A program made the translations under genes and the position numbers. Shown here piece by piece: positions 33,843 to 43,137 of a stretch of 46,202 bases of DNA (position 1 is its first letter; every line of letters starts with the position of its first letter). The notes under the pieces were generated by a model. That model was not told the DNA's origin. It made no database searches and was given only the letters and a program-made list of their open reading frames with translations. The DNA is from Actinomycetes bacterium (GTDB lineage Bacteria > Actinomycetota > Thermoleophilia > BMS3ABIN01): contig JAJRYJ010000033.1 in the NCBI GenBank assembly GCA_024275795.1, forward strand, positions 1-46,202, in the 5' to 3' direction.

Positions 33843-34729
33843 GGCGTCTCACCGCCCCCGCCGCCGAGCATCGCCAGGATCACGTCCTCCAGGCTCTGCC
33901 GGCTGATACTGATTCCCTCCACCTCGGGCGCCAGGCCGTACTCGCCCAGCAGCCGCGGCAGCTCGCTGGGGTAGTCAGTCAATTCCTCCGTGCGGCTGCC
34001 CCCCGAAAGCCTGAGCGTCACGCTGGTGGTGCCCCGGCTCCTGATGGCCTCCGGCGACTCGGCCACCAGGATGCGGCCGGCCATGATCACGGCGACGCGG
34101 TGGCAGCGCATGGCCTCGTCCATCATGTTGGTGCTGAGGAAGATGGTGCGGCCGCGGCCGCAGAGCTCGTGAAAGCGGCGCCAGAAATCCTGTTTCAGCG
34201 TGGGGTCGACACCGGCCGTGGGCTCGTCGAGGATCAGCAGCTGCGGGTCGTGCAGCATGGCGCAGGCCAGCGAGGCCCGTTGCTTCATGCCGCCCGAGAA
34301 AGTGTGCAGCGGGTCGTGGCGCCGCTCCCAGAGTTGCACGAACCTGAGCCGGGCTTCGATATCAGCATCGAGTGCGTCGGAAGCGCGGGCGCCGCCGAAG
34401 AAGCGCAGGTTCTCCACGGGGCTCAGGTCCTCGTAAAGCGACGGCGTCTGGGGCATGTAGCCCAGTCGGCTGCGGATGCGCGCGCGTTCCCTCGAGGCGT
34501 CCAGGCCCAGCACGCTGATTCTGCCCGAGTCGGGCTTCAGTATGCCGCAGATGGCCTTGATCAGGGTGGATTTGCCGGAGCCGTTGGGTCCCACGAGCCC
34601 GAAGATGGAGCCCTCGGGCACCTCCAGGCCGGCACGGTCCAGGGCCCTGATGGAGCTGTAACTCTTGCTCAGGGAATCGATGGAGATGGCGCTCGCGGCG
34701 CGCCCGCCTTCCCCGGAAGCGCCGGTCAT
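33839..34729 (-). CDS. ABC transporter ATP-binding protein
   Basis: The 296-residue ATPase has Walker A GPNGSGKST (47-55), the Q-loop region GYMPQTPSLYEDLSP, signature FSGGMKQR, Walker B LLILDEPTAGVDP and the switch His region FLSTNMMDEA. It powers the permease encoded downstream. The start ATG 34729 forms an ATGA overlap with a TGA that would end the full-length tRNA nucleotidyltransferase frame, showing that the two genes were once directly coupled. Confidence 0.93.
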   Translation of the reverse strand: MTGASGEGGRAASAISIDSLSKSYSSIRALDRAGLEVPEGSIFGLVGPNGSGKSTLIKAICGILKPDSGRISVLGLDASRERARIRSRLGYMPQTPSLYEDLSPVENLRFFGGARASDALDADIEARLRFVQLWERRHDPLHTFSGGMKQRASLACAMLHDPQLLILDEPTAGVDPTLKQDFWRRFHELCGRGRTIFLSTNMMDEAMRCHRVAVIMAGRILVAESPEAIRSRGTTSVTLRLSGGSRTEELTDYPSELPRLLGEYGLAPEVEGISISRQSLEDVILAMLGGGGGETP

Positions 34730-34836
34730 TCTACGGACCCCCTCTCTCCTTCCCGCCTGTCCAGCAGTCCCTCCGCCGCCGCCAGGGCCTCGGCCCTGGT
34801 TGATATGTTCCCCAGGGCCTGTTCCTCCCGGATGTG
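34726..34836 (-). pseudogene. Detached 3' end of the tRNA nucleotidyltransferase gene
   Basis: After the TAG at 34837-34839 the same frame stays open for 36 codons, reading HIREEQALGNISTRAEALAA and on, and closes with TGA at 34726-34728. This matches the usual C-terminal end of the enzyme (a helix with EEQ, then G-xIST-xAEAL). The TGA overlaps the start of the ABC ATPase gene as ATGA. So this piece looks like real coding sequence cut off by the amber codon. Confidence 0.7.
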
Positions 34837-36123
34837 CTACAGCAGCCTGCCCACCTCGGGCCCCGGGCTGAGACCCAGTTCGCGCATCAGCTCTTCCCCG
34901 TCGATTATTCCCGGCCCCGGCCCCGCTTCCTCCCTCTCAAGGGCAAGGTCCATCATCTCGCGTGCCAGTTGAAGGTGCTGCTCCACGTCCTCGTCGGTCA
35001 CCAGCCCGCCCCGCACCGACAGCCGGTCCGACACGGAGAGCATGATCAGCTCAGGGGTATAGGGTTCGGTGGCCCGCAGGTAGCGGTAACGCGCGCGGTC
35101 ACCGGGTGGCTGCTGCTGCACCAGCCCCTCGAAGCGCATGTGCCTGCCCACCAGGAAGCTCACCGCCCGCCTGGCGCCGGTGCTGGCCCTGAGGCGGCCG
35201 AGGATGTCAGCCGCCATCCCGCTGCCGGCGGCGGGATGGTCGAGGAAGCGCACGCGGCCCTCGGGATCCACGCGGCGGCAGCGCGGTTTGGCGATATCAT
35301 GCAGCAGGGAAGCCAGCCCCATCACCAGGCGCCAGCCGGCGTCGCCGGCGACGGCCCTGCTGCTGCGCTCGGCGAGGCGATGGGCATGGCGGGGAAAGTG
35401 TATGCCCGGGTCATCGATGATGCGGCTCAACTCGCCATAGTTGGCAAGGGTATGTTCGTAGACATCCAGGTGATGGAAATCGTTCTGGGTGACGCCCTGG
35501 AGCGCCCTGACTTCGGGGAGCAGCACCTCCAGCAATCCCAGCTGGTCCATCTGGCGGATGCCGCCGGCGCCGCGGGGCGGCTCCAGTATCTCGGCCAGCT
35601 CCGAGAAGACGCGCTCGGCGGCGGGCTCGGCGGCGCGGCGGGCCTCGGCGCGGATACTGTCCGTGAGTGCCGGGGATATGGTCAGCCCCCGGGTGACAGC
35701 CAGGCGCACGGCCCGCAGCAGCCTCAGGGGATCGTCGGCGAAGATGGCGGGGCTGCAGGCTACCAGCTGGCCCACCCTCAGGTCATCGAGCCCGCCCACC
35801 GGGTCGATGAGCTCGCCCTCACCGCGGAGGTCCACCGCCATGGCGTCGACGGTGAAATCGCGCAGGCGCAGGTCGCTGGAGATGTCGGGGGCTCTCAGTG
35901 CCGCGAAATCATAGGTGTAAAGCCGGTCGGCGCTGATCACCCGGCATGCCTTGAACTCATCGGACATGCGGAAGAAACTGCCGCCCCTGGCATCGGCGAA
36001 GCGGCGGGCCGTTCCCCCCGGATCACCCTCAATGGCGACGTCGATATCGAAAGGCTCGACGCCCGAGACCAGGTCGCGAACCGTGCCTCCCACCAGCCAC
36101 GCGTTGACGCCGGTCTCCTCCAC
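34837..36123 (-). CDS. cca: tRNA nucleotidyltransferase / poly(A) polymerase family, cut by an in-frame TAG
   Basis: The enzyme family adds or repairs the CCA end of tRNA. The 428-residue product has the class II nucleotidyltransferase head with LVGGTVRDLV (near residue 10), the metal pair in DIDVAIEGD, RRDFTVDAMA-like LRLRDFTVDAMAVDL and DDPLRLLRAVR, followed by an HD domain with LASLLHDIAKP. The start is GTG 36123, 44 bases after alr. The frame ends with TAG at 34837, but the homologous C-terminus continues for 36 codons to an ATGA junction with the next gene. TAG ends several other genes here, so this is a real stop, a sequencing error or a read-through site. Both tRNA genes in the window already encode CCA, so the enzyme would mainly repair ends. 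Confidence 0.88.
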   Translation of the reverse strand: MEETGVNAWLVGGTVRDLVSGVEPFDIDVAIEGDPGGTARRFADARGGSFFRMSDEFKACRVISADRLYTYDFAALRAPDISSDLRLRDFTVDAMAVDLRGEGELIDPVGGLDDLRVGQLVACSPAIFADDPLRLLRAVRLAVTRGLTISPALTDSIRAEARRAAEPAAERVFSELAEILEPPRGAGGIRQMDQLGLLEVLLPEVRALQGVTQNDFHHLDVYEHTLANYGELSRIIDDPGIHFPRHAHRLAERSSRAVAGDAGWRLVMGLASLLHDIAKPRCRRVDPEGRVRFLDHPAAGSGMAADILGRLRASTGARRAVSFLVGRHMRFEGLVQQQPPGDRARYRYLRATEPYTPELIMLSVSDRLSVRGGLVTDEDVEQHLQLAREMMDLALEREEAGPGPGIIDGEELMRELGLSPGPEVGRLL

Positions 36124-36167
36124 GAAGACGCGTAACGCTGCGAGCCGGGGGTTGTCCAGGGTTATCT

Positions 36168-37283
36168 TTATCCCGCGTACCTCCGCTCGACCCGTGAGCT
36201 GATGTCGCAGGTAACCTCGTAATTGATGGTATCCAGCAGGCCCGCCACCTCCTCGGCGCTGATGGTCTCGCCGCCCTGGCCGCCGATCAGCACGACCTCG
36301 TCGCCGGGCTTCGCGTCCGTTACCGGTCCCAGATCCACCGTCAGCAGGTCCATGGAGATGAGGCCGACGATGGGGCGGCGCCTGCCACCCACCAGCACCT
36401 CGCCGCGGTTGGAAAGGCGGCGGCTGAAACCGTCGCCGTAACCGACGGGAACCAGGGCGATACTGGTGTTGCGCGGCGCCTGCCAGGTGCGGCCGTAGCC
36501 TACCGTGTCGCCTTCGGTAAGCCGCTTGATTCCAGAGATGTACGAACTGAGCCGCAGCGCCGGCCTCAGGTCATCCGCGGCGGCGTCCCCCTGGAACGGC
36601 GAGAGGCCGTAAACGGCGATGCCGCAGCGGACCATCTGGAAATGGGACTGGGGGTAGCGCAGGGTGGCGGCGCTGTTGGCGCAGTGGAACAGGGGGCTTT
36701 CCCCGGTTCTCAGCACCACCTGCATGGCGTCCTCGAAGCTCCTGAGCTGGAAGTGGAAGAAATCCCCGTCCTCCGCGTCGGCGTCGGCGAAATGGGTCAT
36801 CACGCCCGCCAGCTCCACCTCGGGGGTGTTCTCCACCGCATCCAGCATCTCGGGCAGCGCCCGCGGGAAAAGGCCCAGGCGGCGCATGCCCGTATCTATC
36901 TTCACGTGGACCGGTATCGGCCGGTCCCGGTTGCGGCCGATGTCGATGAGCTGCCTGAGGAAAGGCAGGGACCAGAGGACCATTGCGGCGTCGTCTCCTG
37001 TGGCTGAAGAGGCCTCTTCAGCAGTCAGCGGCCCCATCACCAGGATGGGGGCCTCTATGCCCGCCTCGCGCAGCTGCCGGCACTCGCGGGCCGTGGCTAC
37101 GCCGAGGCCCGAGGCTCCTGCCTCGAGGCTGGCCCGGGCGACGGGGACGGCGCCGTGGCCGTAGCCGTCGGCCTTGACTACGGCCAGCAGTGAACAGCCC
37201 TCCGCCAGGCCGCCGGCAAGGGTGCGGACGTTATGGCGGACGCACTCCAGGTCGATGCTGGCGGCAGCCCTCTGCAAGCTCAA
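36168..37283 (-). CDS. alr: Alanine racemase
   Basis: The 371-residue PLP enzyme makes D-alanine for peptidoglycan. The PLP lysine is Lys37 in VVKADGYGHG. Other landmarks are VHVKIDTGMRRLG, the second catalytic Tyr263 in DTVGYGRTW, and PVGYGDGFSRRL. Length is normal. Its start overlaps the CBS-pair gene by four bases, and cca follows after 44 bases. It belongs to the acpS-nnr-CBS-alr-cca-ABC run, a common actinobacterial arrangement for nnr, alr and acpS. Confidence 0.96.
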   Translation of the reverse strand: MSLQRAAASIDLECVRHNVRTLAGGLAEGCSLLAVVKADGYGHGAVPVARASLEAGASGLGVATARECRQLREAGIEAPILVMGPLTAEEASSATGDDAAMVLWSLPFLRQLIDIGRNRDRPIPVHVKIDTGMRRLGLFPRALPEMLDAVENTPEVELAGVMTHFADADAEDGDFFHFQLRSFEDAMQVVLRTGESPLFHCANSAATLRYPQSHFQMVRCGIAVYGLSPFQGDAAADDLRPALRLSSYISGIKRLTEGDTVGYGRTWQAPRNTSIALVPVGYGDGFSRRLSNRGEVLVGGRRRPIVGLISMDLLTVDLGPVTDAKPGDEVVLIGGQGGETISAEEVAGLLDTINYEVTCDISSRVERRYAG

Positions 37284-37738
37284 CTCCCCGCCATGGAACG
37301 CACCACGTCGGCCCTGGTGACGATGCCCGCCAGCCGGTCGCCGTCGAGCACGGGCAGGCGGTTGATCCCCTTGTCCGTCATGATTGTCGCTACCTCGGAT
37401 ACCGGTGTGTCCACCTGGACGGTCACCACGTCCCTGGTCATTATCTGGCTGACCTCGATGGCAGCCGCCTTGCGGATGCGCTCGTCGAACTTCTTCACGC
37501 TCTCGAGAAAGATGACGCTGTCGAGGAACTGTATGTAGTGGGGGAAGTGGATGTCGGCGTCGATGGAGACCAGGTCCCCTTCGGAGACGATGCCGATCAC
37601 CCGCCGCTGGGAATCGACCACGGGAACGCCGCTGATGCGCTCCCGGGACAGCAGGCCGGCCAGTTCCTGCACCGACGCGCCCTCCTCGATCGTTACCACG
37701 TCCCTGATCATGATGTCAGCAGCTGTGAGTTCGCTCAC
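37280..37738 (-). CDS. CBS-domain pair protein
   Basis: The 152-residue protein consists of two CBS domains (about 1-65 and 85-150), each with the typical DIMxRDVVTIEEGASVQE or QIMTRDVVTVQVDTPVSE start and a GIVSEGDL or GIVTRADV end. CBS pairs bind adenosine compounds such as AMP, ATP or NAD and regulate partners. It has no other domain. Its place between NAD(P)HX repair and alanine racemase, with a four-base overlap into alr, suggests it responds to nucleotide or redox state, but its partner is unknown. Confidence 0.9.
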   Translation of the reverse strand: MSELTAADIMIRDVVTIEEGASVQELAGLLSRERISGVPVVDSQRRVIGIVSEGDLVSIDADIHFPHYIQFLDSVIFLESVKKFDERIRKAAAIEVSQIMTRDVVTVQVDTPVSEVATIMTDKGINRLPVLDGDRLAGIVTRADVVRSMAGS

Positions 37739-37751
37739 TGGATTCCTTTCG

Positions 37752-39326
37752 CTACGGTTGATGGTCCTCTTCCAGCTCGGCGAAGGCCTGCGGCAGGTAG
37801 TCCAGCAGGTCCGACGAGACGATGTTGTCCATCCCCAGCTCCCCGGCCGCCAGGTCCGCGGCCATGCCGTGCATCCAGGCGCCGCCGGCCGCCGCCTCCA
37901 GCGGCGGCAGTCCCCGCGCCACCAGGGCGGCGATCAGCCCCGTGAGCACGTCTCCGGAACCGGCCGTCGCCAGCCCCGGGTTGCCCGTGGGGTTTATCAG
38001 GGTCACGGAGCCGTCTGTGGTGATGCTGTGGGCCCCCTTTAACAATACGGCCGCTCCGGACTTGCGGGCGGCGGCTCTGGCCGTGCGCAGGGCGTCTGCC
38101 GCTACTTCGGCGGATGGCAGCTTCATCAGCCTGCCCAGCTCGCCCGCGTGGGGCGTGAGGATAGTCGCCGCGGGACGCTTCCTGAGCGCCCCCGGTCTGC
38201 CGGCGAGGGCGTTGAGCCCGTCGGCGTCAAGCACGACCGGCACCTCCAGCTGCGGCAACAGCTTGCGCACGAGCGCAGCCGTACCCTCCGCCCGTCCCAG
38301 ACCGGGCCCGATGGCCAGGCAATCGAAGGCTGGAGCCGCCTCGAGGATGGCGTCAAGGTCGCCCGGGTCCAGCTTCTCCGCCTCCTCTTCGCCCAGTGGC
38401 AGGGTCATCACCTCCAGCAGCTTGGCCTCGAAGACCGGGTTCAGGGCCGCGGGCACGGCGGCGGTGACCATGCCGGCGCCGCTCCTCAGGGCGGACTCCG
38501 CCGCCAGGCAGGGGGCGCCGGTGAGGCCCGCTGAGCCTCCGACCACCAGCACGCGGCCGACGCTGAACTTGTTGTCAAAGTCCATCTTTGGTGGTATAAG
38601 CGCCGACAGCTGCTCCTTGTCGGTCAGGAAATGGTCGGGCTCCACCGAGGCCTGGGAGGGGATGCCGATATCGGCGAGGATGACGTCGCCGCTGTAATAG
38701 CTCCCCGGGGCGGCGAAATGGCCCACCTTGGGGACGTGAAAGGTGACGGTGGCGTCAGCCGGCAGCGTCCTCTCGGCGACGATCCCAGTGGAAGCGTCCA
38801 GGCCGGAGGCTGTATCCACGGCCACGACCGGGATGCCGTGGCGCTCGCCGGCGGCGGCGGCGATGCGGATGAACTCGGCGGACTTCCCCCGGGGTTCGCC
38901 GGAGAAGCCGGTGCCGAAGACGGCGTCGACGATGACGCAGTCCCGGGCCAGCGCCCGCCTGAGGACGGCTGCGGACGGCATGTGCCGCACCTTCAGGCCC
39001 AGCTTGCCCAGCACCCTGAGGTTGACGGCGGCGTCCCCCCGGTATTCCCGCGCCGGCGCCGCGGCGAAGACCTCCACGCCGGCGCCCGCCTCCAGCAGGA
39101 AGCGCGCCGCCACGAAGCCGTCGCCGCCGTTGTTGCCCTTGCCGGCGAGGATGGCGAAACAATGATGTTCGCAGAAATGCTCCAGCAGGTACTCGGCCAC
39201 GGCCATGCCGGCCCGGTCCATCAGTACGGCCCCGGGGATACCGATGCCCCCGATGGCATTGGCGTCGGTGCGGCGCATCTGTGCTGAAGTGTAAAGCGGC
39301 AGGTGATGGCTCATGGGTTTTCTCAT
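37752..39326 (-). CDS. nnr: Bifunctional NAD(P)HX epimerase / dehydratase
   Basis: This enzyme repairs hydrated NADH and NADPH. The 524-residue protein joins the epimerase half (about 1-220; GKGNNGGDGFVAARFL, VDAVFGTGFSG, VAVDTASGLDASTG) to the ADP-dependent dehydratase half (about 235-515; VVGGSAGLTGAPCLAA, ILTPHAGELGRL, and NPGLATAGSGDVLTGLIA with the catalytic Asp). ATG 39326 has GAGGA three bases upstream; ATG 39314 is an alternative. It lies 49 bases after acpS and 13 before the CBS gene. Confidence 0.95.
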   Translation of the reverse strand: MRKPMSHHLPLYTSAQMRRTDANAIGGIGIPGAVLMDRAGMAVAEYLLEHFCEHHCFAILAGKGNNGGDGFVAARFLLEAGAGVEVFAAAPAREYRGDAAVNLRVLGKLGLKVRHMPSAAVLRRALARDCVIVDAVFGTGFSGEPRGKSAEFIRIAAAAGERHGIPVVAVDTASGLDASTGIVAERTLPADATVTFHVPKVGHFAAPGSYYSGDVILADIGIPSQASVEPDHFLTDKEQLSALIPPKMDFDNKFSVGRVLVVGGSAGLTGAPCLAAESALRSGAGMVTAAVPAALNPVFEAKLLEVMTLPLGEEEAEKLDPGDLDAILEAAPAFDCLAIGPGLGRAEGTAALVRKLLPQLEVPVVLDADGLNALAGRPGALRKRPAATILTPHAGELGRLMKLPSAEVAADALRTARAAARKSGAAVLLKGAHSITTDGSVTLINPTGNPGLATAGSGDVLTGLIAALVARGLPPLEAAAGGAWMHGMAADLAAGELGMDNIVSSDLLDYLPQAFAELEEDHQP

Positions 39327-39375
39327 CGTTCCTCAGCCTCCCAGTCTCGTGCTTCCGCCGCCGGGCGGGCGGCGG

Positions 39376-39744
39376 CTAACGGGGTCTGTCTGCGCTTGCT
39401 GCCACAGCGACGGCTACCGATACCTGCTCTCCATGGCTCAGCGAGACGGCCAGGGCGTCGGCGTCGAGCCTCTCGGCCTCCCGTTTCATGCGACCGGTGA
39501 TTCTCACTTCCGGCCGGCCTCCGGAGCCGATCTCGATCTCGCGCCAGCAACGCACGCCTGTTCCCAGGGCCTTGCCCACGGCCTCCTTGGCGGCGAACCT
39601 GGCCGCGTAATGCTGAACCGGGTTGGGCCGCGAGGCGCAATACCGCCGTTCCCGCGCCGTAAAGACCCGCTCCACCAGCCGGGGATGACGCTGCAGAGCC
39701 CGGGCGAAGCGCGGGTTTTCGATGATGTCGATGCCTACAAGCAT
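39376..39744 (-). CDS. acpS: Holo-[acyl-carrier-protein] synthase
   Basis: AcpS moves phosphopantetheine from coenzyme A to the acyl carrier protein of fatty-acid synthesis. The 122-residue product has the two magnesium motifs, GIDIIE (Asp6) and FAAKEAVGKALGTG (Glu54), and the middle part VFTARERRYC. It is of normal length. ATG 39744 follows GGAAGGA. It starts the run acpS-nnr-CBS-alr-cca, 57 bases after glmS. Confidence 0.94.
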   Translation of the reverse strand: MLVGIDIIENPRFARALQRHPRLVERVFTARERRYCASRPNPVQHYAARFAAKEAVGKALGTGVRCWREIEIGSGGRPEVRITGRMKREAERLDADALAVSLSHGEQVSVAVAVAASADRPR

Positions 39745-39801
39745 GTCAGAATCCTTCCCGCCCGCGGCCCGGCTGTAACCACATCTTCCCCGGGCGCTCC
39801 A

Positions 39802-41631
39802 TTATTCCACCGTCACGGTCTTGGCCAGGTTGCGGGGCTGGTCAACGTTGAGCCCCTTGAGCCTGGCGATATGGTAGGCAAGCAGCTGCAACGGCACCAC
39901 GGCCAGCAGCGGCGAGAGCATCTCCGAGGTCTTCGGCACGTAAAGGATATCGTCGCTCAGCTTGCGGATGGCCTCGTTGCCCTCGCTGGCCACGGCGATG
40001 ACGCTGGCGTCGCGCGCCCGCACCTCCTCGATGTTGGAGACGACCTTGTCATAGACGTGGCCGTCCGTGGCGATCACCACTACGGGCGAACCCTTGTCAA
40101 GCAGGGCGATGGGCCCGTGCTTCATCTCCCCCGCGGCGTAGGCTTCCGTGGGTATATATGAGATCTCCTTGAGTTTCAGGGCCCCCTCCAGGCAGACCGG
40201 CAGGCCGATGCCGCGGCCCAGATAGAGGAAGAAGGGCCGCTGGTAATAGCGGCGGGCGATCTCATAGGAGGCGGACTCGCCCCGCAGGTATGCCTCCATG
40301 GTGTCCGGTATGGAGGCCAGTTCGCGGGCGATGGTGTCCACCTCGTCCCGCGGAAGGGTCTGCTTCAGCTGTGCCAGCCTCAGGGCAAGCAGCTGGACGG
40401 CGGCGATCTGTGCCACGTGGGTCTTGGTGGCGGCGACGCCGATCTCCAGCCCGGCGCGCGTGTAGAGGACGCCGTCGGCATCCCGGGTGGCCTGGCTGCC
40501 CATAATGTTGGTGACAGCCAGCACCCGGGCACCCATCTCCCGAGCCAAACGCATGGCGGCCAGGGTATCGGCGGTCTCCCCCGACTGGGAGATGCCGACC
40601 ACCAGCGTCGTCGGCGTCAGCACAGGATCCCGATAACGAAACTCGGAGGCGATGTCAAGTTCCACCGGCACCCGGGCCCAGCGCTCGATGACGTACCTTC
40701 CCACTAGCCCCGCATGGTACGACGTGCCGCAGGCCAGCACGTAGACCTTGTCGATGGAGGCCAGCACCTGGTCCGGGATCGCCATCTCCTCCAGGAAGAC
40801 GCCGCCGCCCGCCGGCAGGCGGCCGGCCATGGTGTCGGTGAGCGCCGTCGGCTGCTCGAATATCTCCTTGCGCATGAAGGTCTCATAGCCGCCCTTCTCC
40901 GCCGCGTCCTCGTTCCAGCTGACCCGTGTGGCCTCCCGCTCGATGTGGTTGCCGTCAAGGCCGATTATCTCGATGCCGGCGGGAGTGGCCACGAACAGCT
41001 CGTCGTTCTCCACCACCACGACATCACGCGTCTCGGAGAGGAAGGCGGGGATGGCGGAGGCGACGAACACCTCGCCGTCGCCGATGCCGGCCAGCAGCGG
41101 GCACTCCTTGCGCGCCCCGGCGATCGTCTCCGGATGCTCCCGGTGGATGGCGCAGAAGGCGAAGTGGCCCTCGAGAGCGCCGTAGGTCTCGCGCACGGCC
41201 TGCAGCAGGTCGCCGTCGTAATACCTCTCGATCAGGTGGGCGACGACCTCGGCGTCCGTCTCGGATGTGAACTCGTGGTCTTCGCCCTGCAACTCTTCGC
41301 GCAGGGCGCTGAAGTTCTCGATGATGCCGTTGAGCACGATGGAGATGTTGCCGCTGCAGTCAGCATGGGGATGGGCGTTCTCGACGGACGGCCGTCCGTG
41401 GGTGGCCCAGCGCGTGTGGCCCAGGCCCATCCTCGCCTCGGCGCCGCCGTTGCGGCCGAGCTCCTCGCCGAGGCTGGCCAGGTTGCCGACGGCCCTGGTG
41501 GTCTCCAGGCGCCCGTCGTTCAGTACCGCGAGCCCCGCGGAATCATAACCGCGGTATTCCAGTTTCTTGAGCCCTTGGTAGAGGATGTCGGTGCAGGCCC
41601 TGGGGCCCACGTAGGCGATTATGCCGCACAT
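39802..41631 (-). CDS. glmS: Glutamine-fructose-6-phosphate aminotransferase
   Basis: GlmS makes glucosamine 6-phosphate, the first step to UDP-N-acetylglucosamine. The 609-residue protein has the N-terminal glutamine amidohydrolase (Cys2 in MCGIIAYVG; LGHTRWATHGRPS; NGIIENF) and two SIS domains (about 290-600; ACGTSYHAGL, ISQSGETADTLAA, GRGIGLPVCLEGALKLKE), ending in the usual NLAKTVTVE. The ribosome-binding site is weak (ACGGGA). I looked for a glmS ribozyme in the 118 bases upstream and saw none. GlmM lies just upstream. Confidence 0.97.
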   Translation of the reverse strand: MCGIIAYVGPRACTDILYQGLKKLEYRGYDSAGLAVLNDGRLETTRAVGNLASLGEELGRNGGAEARMGLGHTRWATHGRPSVENAHPHADCSGNISIVLNGIIENFSALREELQGEDHEFTSETDAEVVAHLIERYYDGDLLQAVRETYGALEGHFAFCAIHREHPETIAGARKECPLLAGIGDGEVFVASAIPAFLSETRDVVVVENDELFVATPAGIEIIGLDGNHIEREATRVSWNEDAAEKGGYETFMRKEIFEQPTALTDTMAGRLPAGGGVFLEEMAIPDQVLASIDKVYVLACGTSYHAGLVGRYVIERWARVPVELDIASEFRYRDPVLTPTTLVVGISQSGETADTLAAMRLAREMGARVLAVTNIMGSQATRDADGVLYTRAGLEIGVAATKTHVAQIAAVQLLALRLAQLKQTLPRDEVDTIARELASIPDTMEAYLRGESASYEIARRYYQRPFFLYLGRGIGLPVCLEGALKLKEISYIPTEAYAAGEMKHGPIALLDKGSPVVVIATDGHVYDKVVSNIEEVRARDASVIAVASEGNEAIRKLSDDILYVPKTSEMLSPLLAVVPLQLLAYHIARLKGLNVDQPRNLAKTVTVE

Positions 41632-41749
41632 GTTTCCCGTGAATCCCGTTGGTAGTTGATGGATGACGTTCTAAGCATATATGACCGGGGCGGCTGTTTT
41701 ATATCGGAGCCGGTGCGCCCGGGCCCGAACGGCGCCTGCGGCCCGCGCA

Positions 41750-43081
41750 TCAGCCCAGGCAGCTCTCGACAACCGTCACTATACTGTTGCAGACCTGGTC
41801 GCAGCGCTCGGCGGTGGTCGCCTCCACCATCACCCGGACGAGGGGCTCCGTGCCGGAAGGCCGCACCAGTACACGGCCCTCGTCGCCGAGCAGCTCTTCC
41901 TGCCGGCGGACCTCGCCCCAGATGTCGTCGGCCCCGTCGAGCGCTTCCTTGTTGCCTACCCTGACGTTTACCAGTTTCTGCGGCAGGCGCCGCATCACCT
42001 TCACGAGCTCCCCCAGGGGTGCGCCCGTCTCGGCCATCACCCGCAGAAGCAGCAGCGAGGTAGCGAGGCCGTCTCCGGTGGTGCCGGTCTGAAGGTCGAT
42101 GATATGGCCGGACTGTTCTCCGCCCAGCCGGTAGCCGCCCGCCAGCATGTCCTCAAGCACGTAACGGTCTCCCACACCCGTTGTCCGTACGCGGATGCCC
42201 AGCTGTTCCATGGCCCGGTGGAAACCCAGGTTGGTCATCACCGTGGTGACGACGGTGTCGTGGTCCAGGGCGCCCTGCTGTTTCAGGTGGGCGGCGCAGA
42301 CGGCCATGATGAAGTCGCCGTCCACTACCGAGCCGTCCGCGTCCACGGCGATCACCCGGTCGCCGTCGCCGTCGAAGGCCAGCCCCAGATCGAAGCCGTC
42401 GGCCTGCACCAGCTCCGCCAGGTGCTGCACGTGTGTGGAGCCGCAGTCCTGATTGATGTTGTAACCATCGGGTTGGTCGCCCACGACGCTCACGTTCGCG
42501 CCCAGGCGCCTGAGGGCCATGGGCGAGCTTTCGCAGGTGGCGCCGTTGGCGCAGTCCAGCAACACGTTCATCCCCGAAAGGTCCAGGGGAAAGTGGGAGG
42601 TCAGCTGCTCAACATAGGCCTCCACCGGGTCTGCGAGGAAGCAGACGGGCCCGGGCTCGGTAGGACTGGCGTCGGTGGTGGTCTCGTGGAACATATGCTG
42701 CTCGATCATTGCTTCCTGTTCGTCTGTGAGCTTGAAGCCGGTGCTGCCGAAGAACTTGATGCCGTTGTCCTGGTAAGGATTGTGGGAGGCGGAGATGACG
42801 GCCCCGGCGTCGGCGCCATGGCTGATGACGAAACCGGCAACGGCCGGAGTCGGGATAACCCCGGCTATCTCCGCCTGGCCGCCGGCTGAACTGATTCCCG
42901 CCACCAGCGCCGATTCAAGCATGGGGCCGGACAGGCGCGTGTCGCGGCCGATGATGATACGCGGCGCCTCGGCGGGCAGGACAGCTACGGCGGCCCGCCC
43001 CACGGCAAGCGCCATCTCGGCGGTCAGGAACTCGTTCGCGACCCCCCGTATGCCATCGGTGCCAAATAGTTTGCGTGGCAT
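41750..43081 (-). CDS. glmM: Phosphoglucosamine mutase
   Basis: GlmM converts glucosamine 6-phosphate to glucosamine 1-phosphate. The 443-residue product begins MPRKLFGTDGIRGVAN and has the phospho-serine loop VISASHNP (Ser99), the metal loop FDGDGDR, the sugar loop GEQSGHI and the phosphate-binding RPSGTEPLVRVMVE. I place the start at ATG 43081, which has GGAGG eight bases upstream, rather than an ATG-like codon 48 bases earlier that adds unconserved residues. glmS follows 118 bases downstream, so the two steps are next to each other. Confidence 0.97.
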   Translation of the reverse strand: MPRKLFGTDGIRGVANEFLTAEMALAVGRAAVAVLPAEAPRIIIGRDTRLSGPMLESALVAGISSAGGQAEIAGVIPTPAVAGFVISHGADAGAVISASHNPYQDNGIKFFGSTGFKLTDEQEAMIEQHMFHETTTDASPTEPGPVCFLADPVEAYVEQLTSHFPLDLSGMNVLLDCANGATCESSPMALRRLGANVSVVGDQPDGYNINQDCGSTHVQHLAELVQADGFDLGLAFDGDGDRVIAVDADGSVVDGDFIMAVCAAHLKQQGALDHDTVVTTVMTNLGFHRAMEQLGIRVRTTGVGDRYVLEDMLAGGYRLGGEQSGHIIDLQTGTTGDGLATSLLLLRVMAETGAPLGELVKVMRRLPQKLVNVRVGNKEALDGADDIWGEVRRQEELLGDEGRVLVRPSGTEPLVRVMVEATTAERCDQVCNSIVTVVESCLG

Positions 43082-43137
43082 GCGCGACCCCTCCGGACGC
43101 CCTCTCGTTGCTGATGCTCGAGCCTTCACGGACTATG

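Noticed and set aside
41632..41749. glmS ribozyme before glmS
   Set aside because: The 118-base gap is too short and shows none of the conserved core; the known ribozyme is mainly in Firmicutes.
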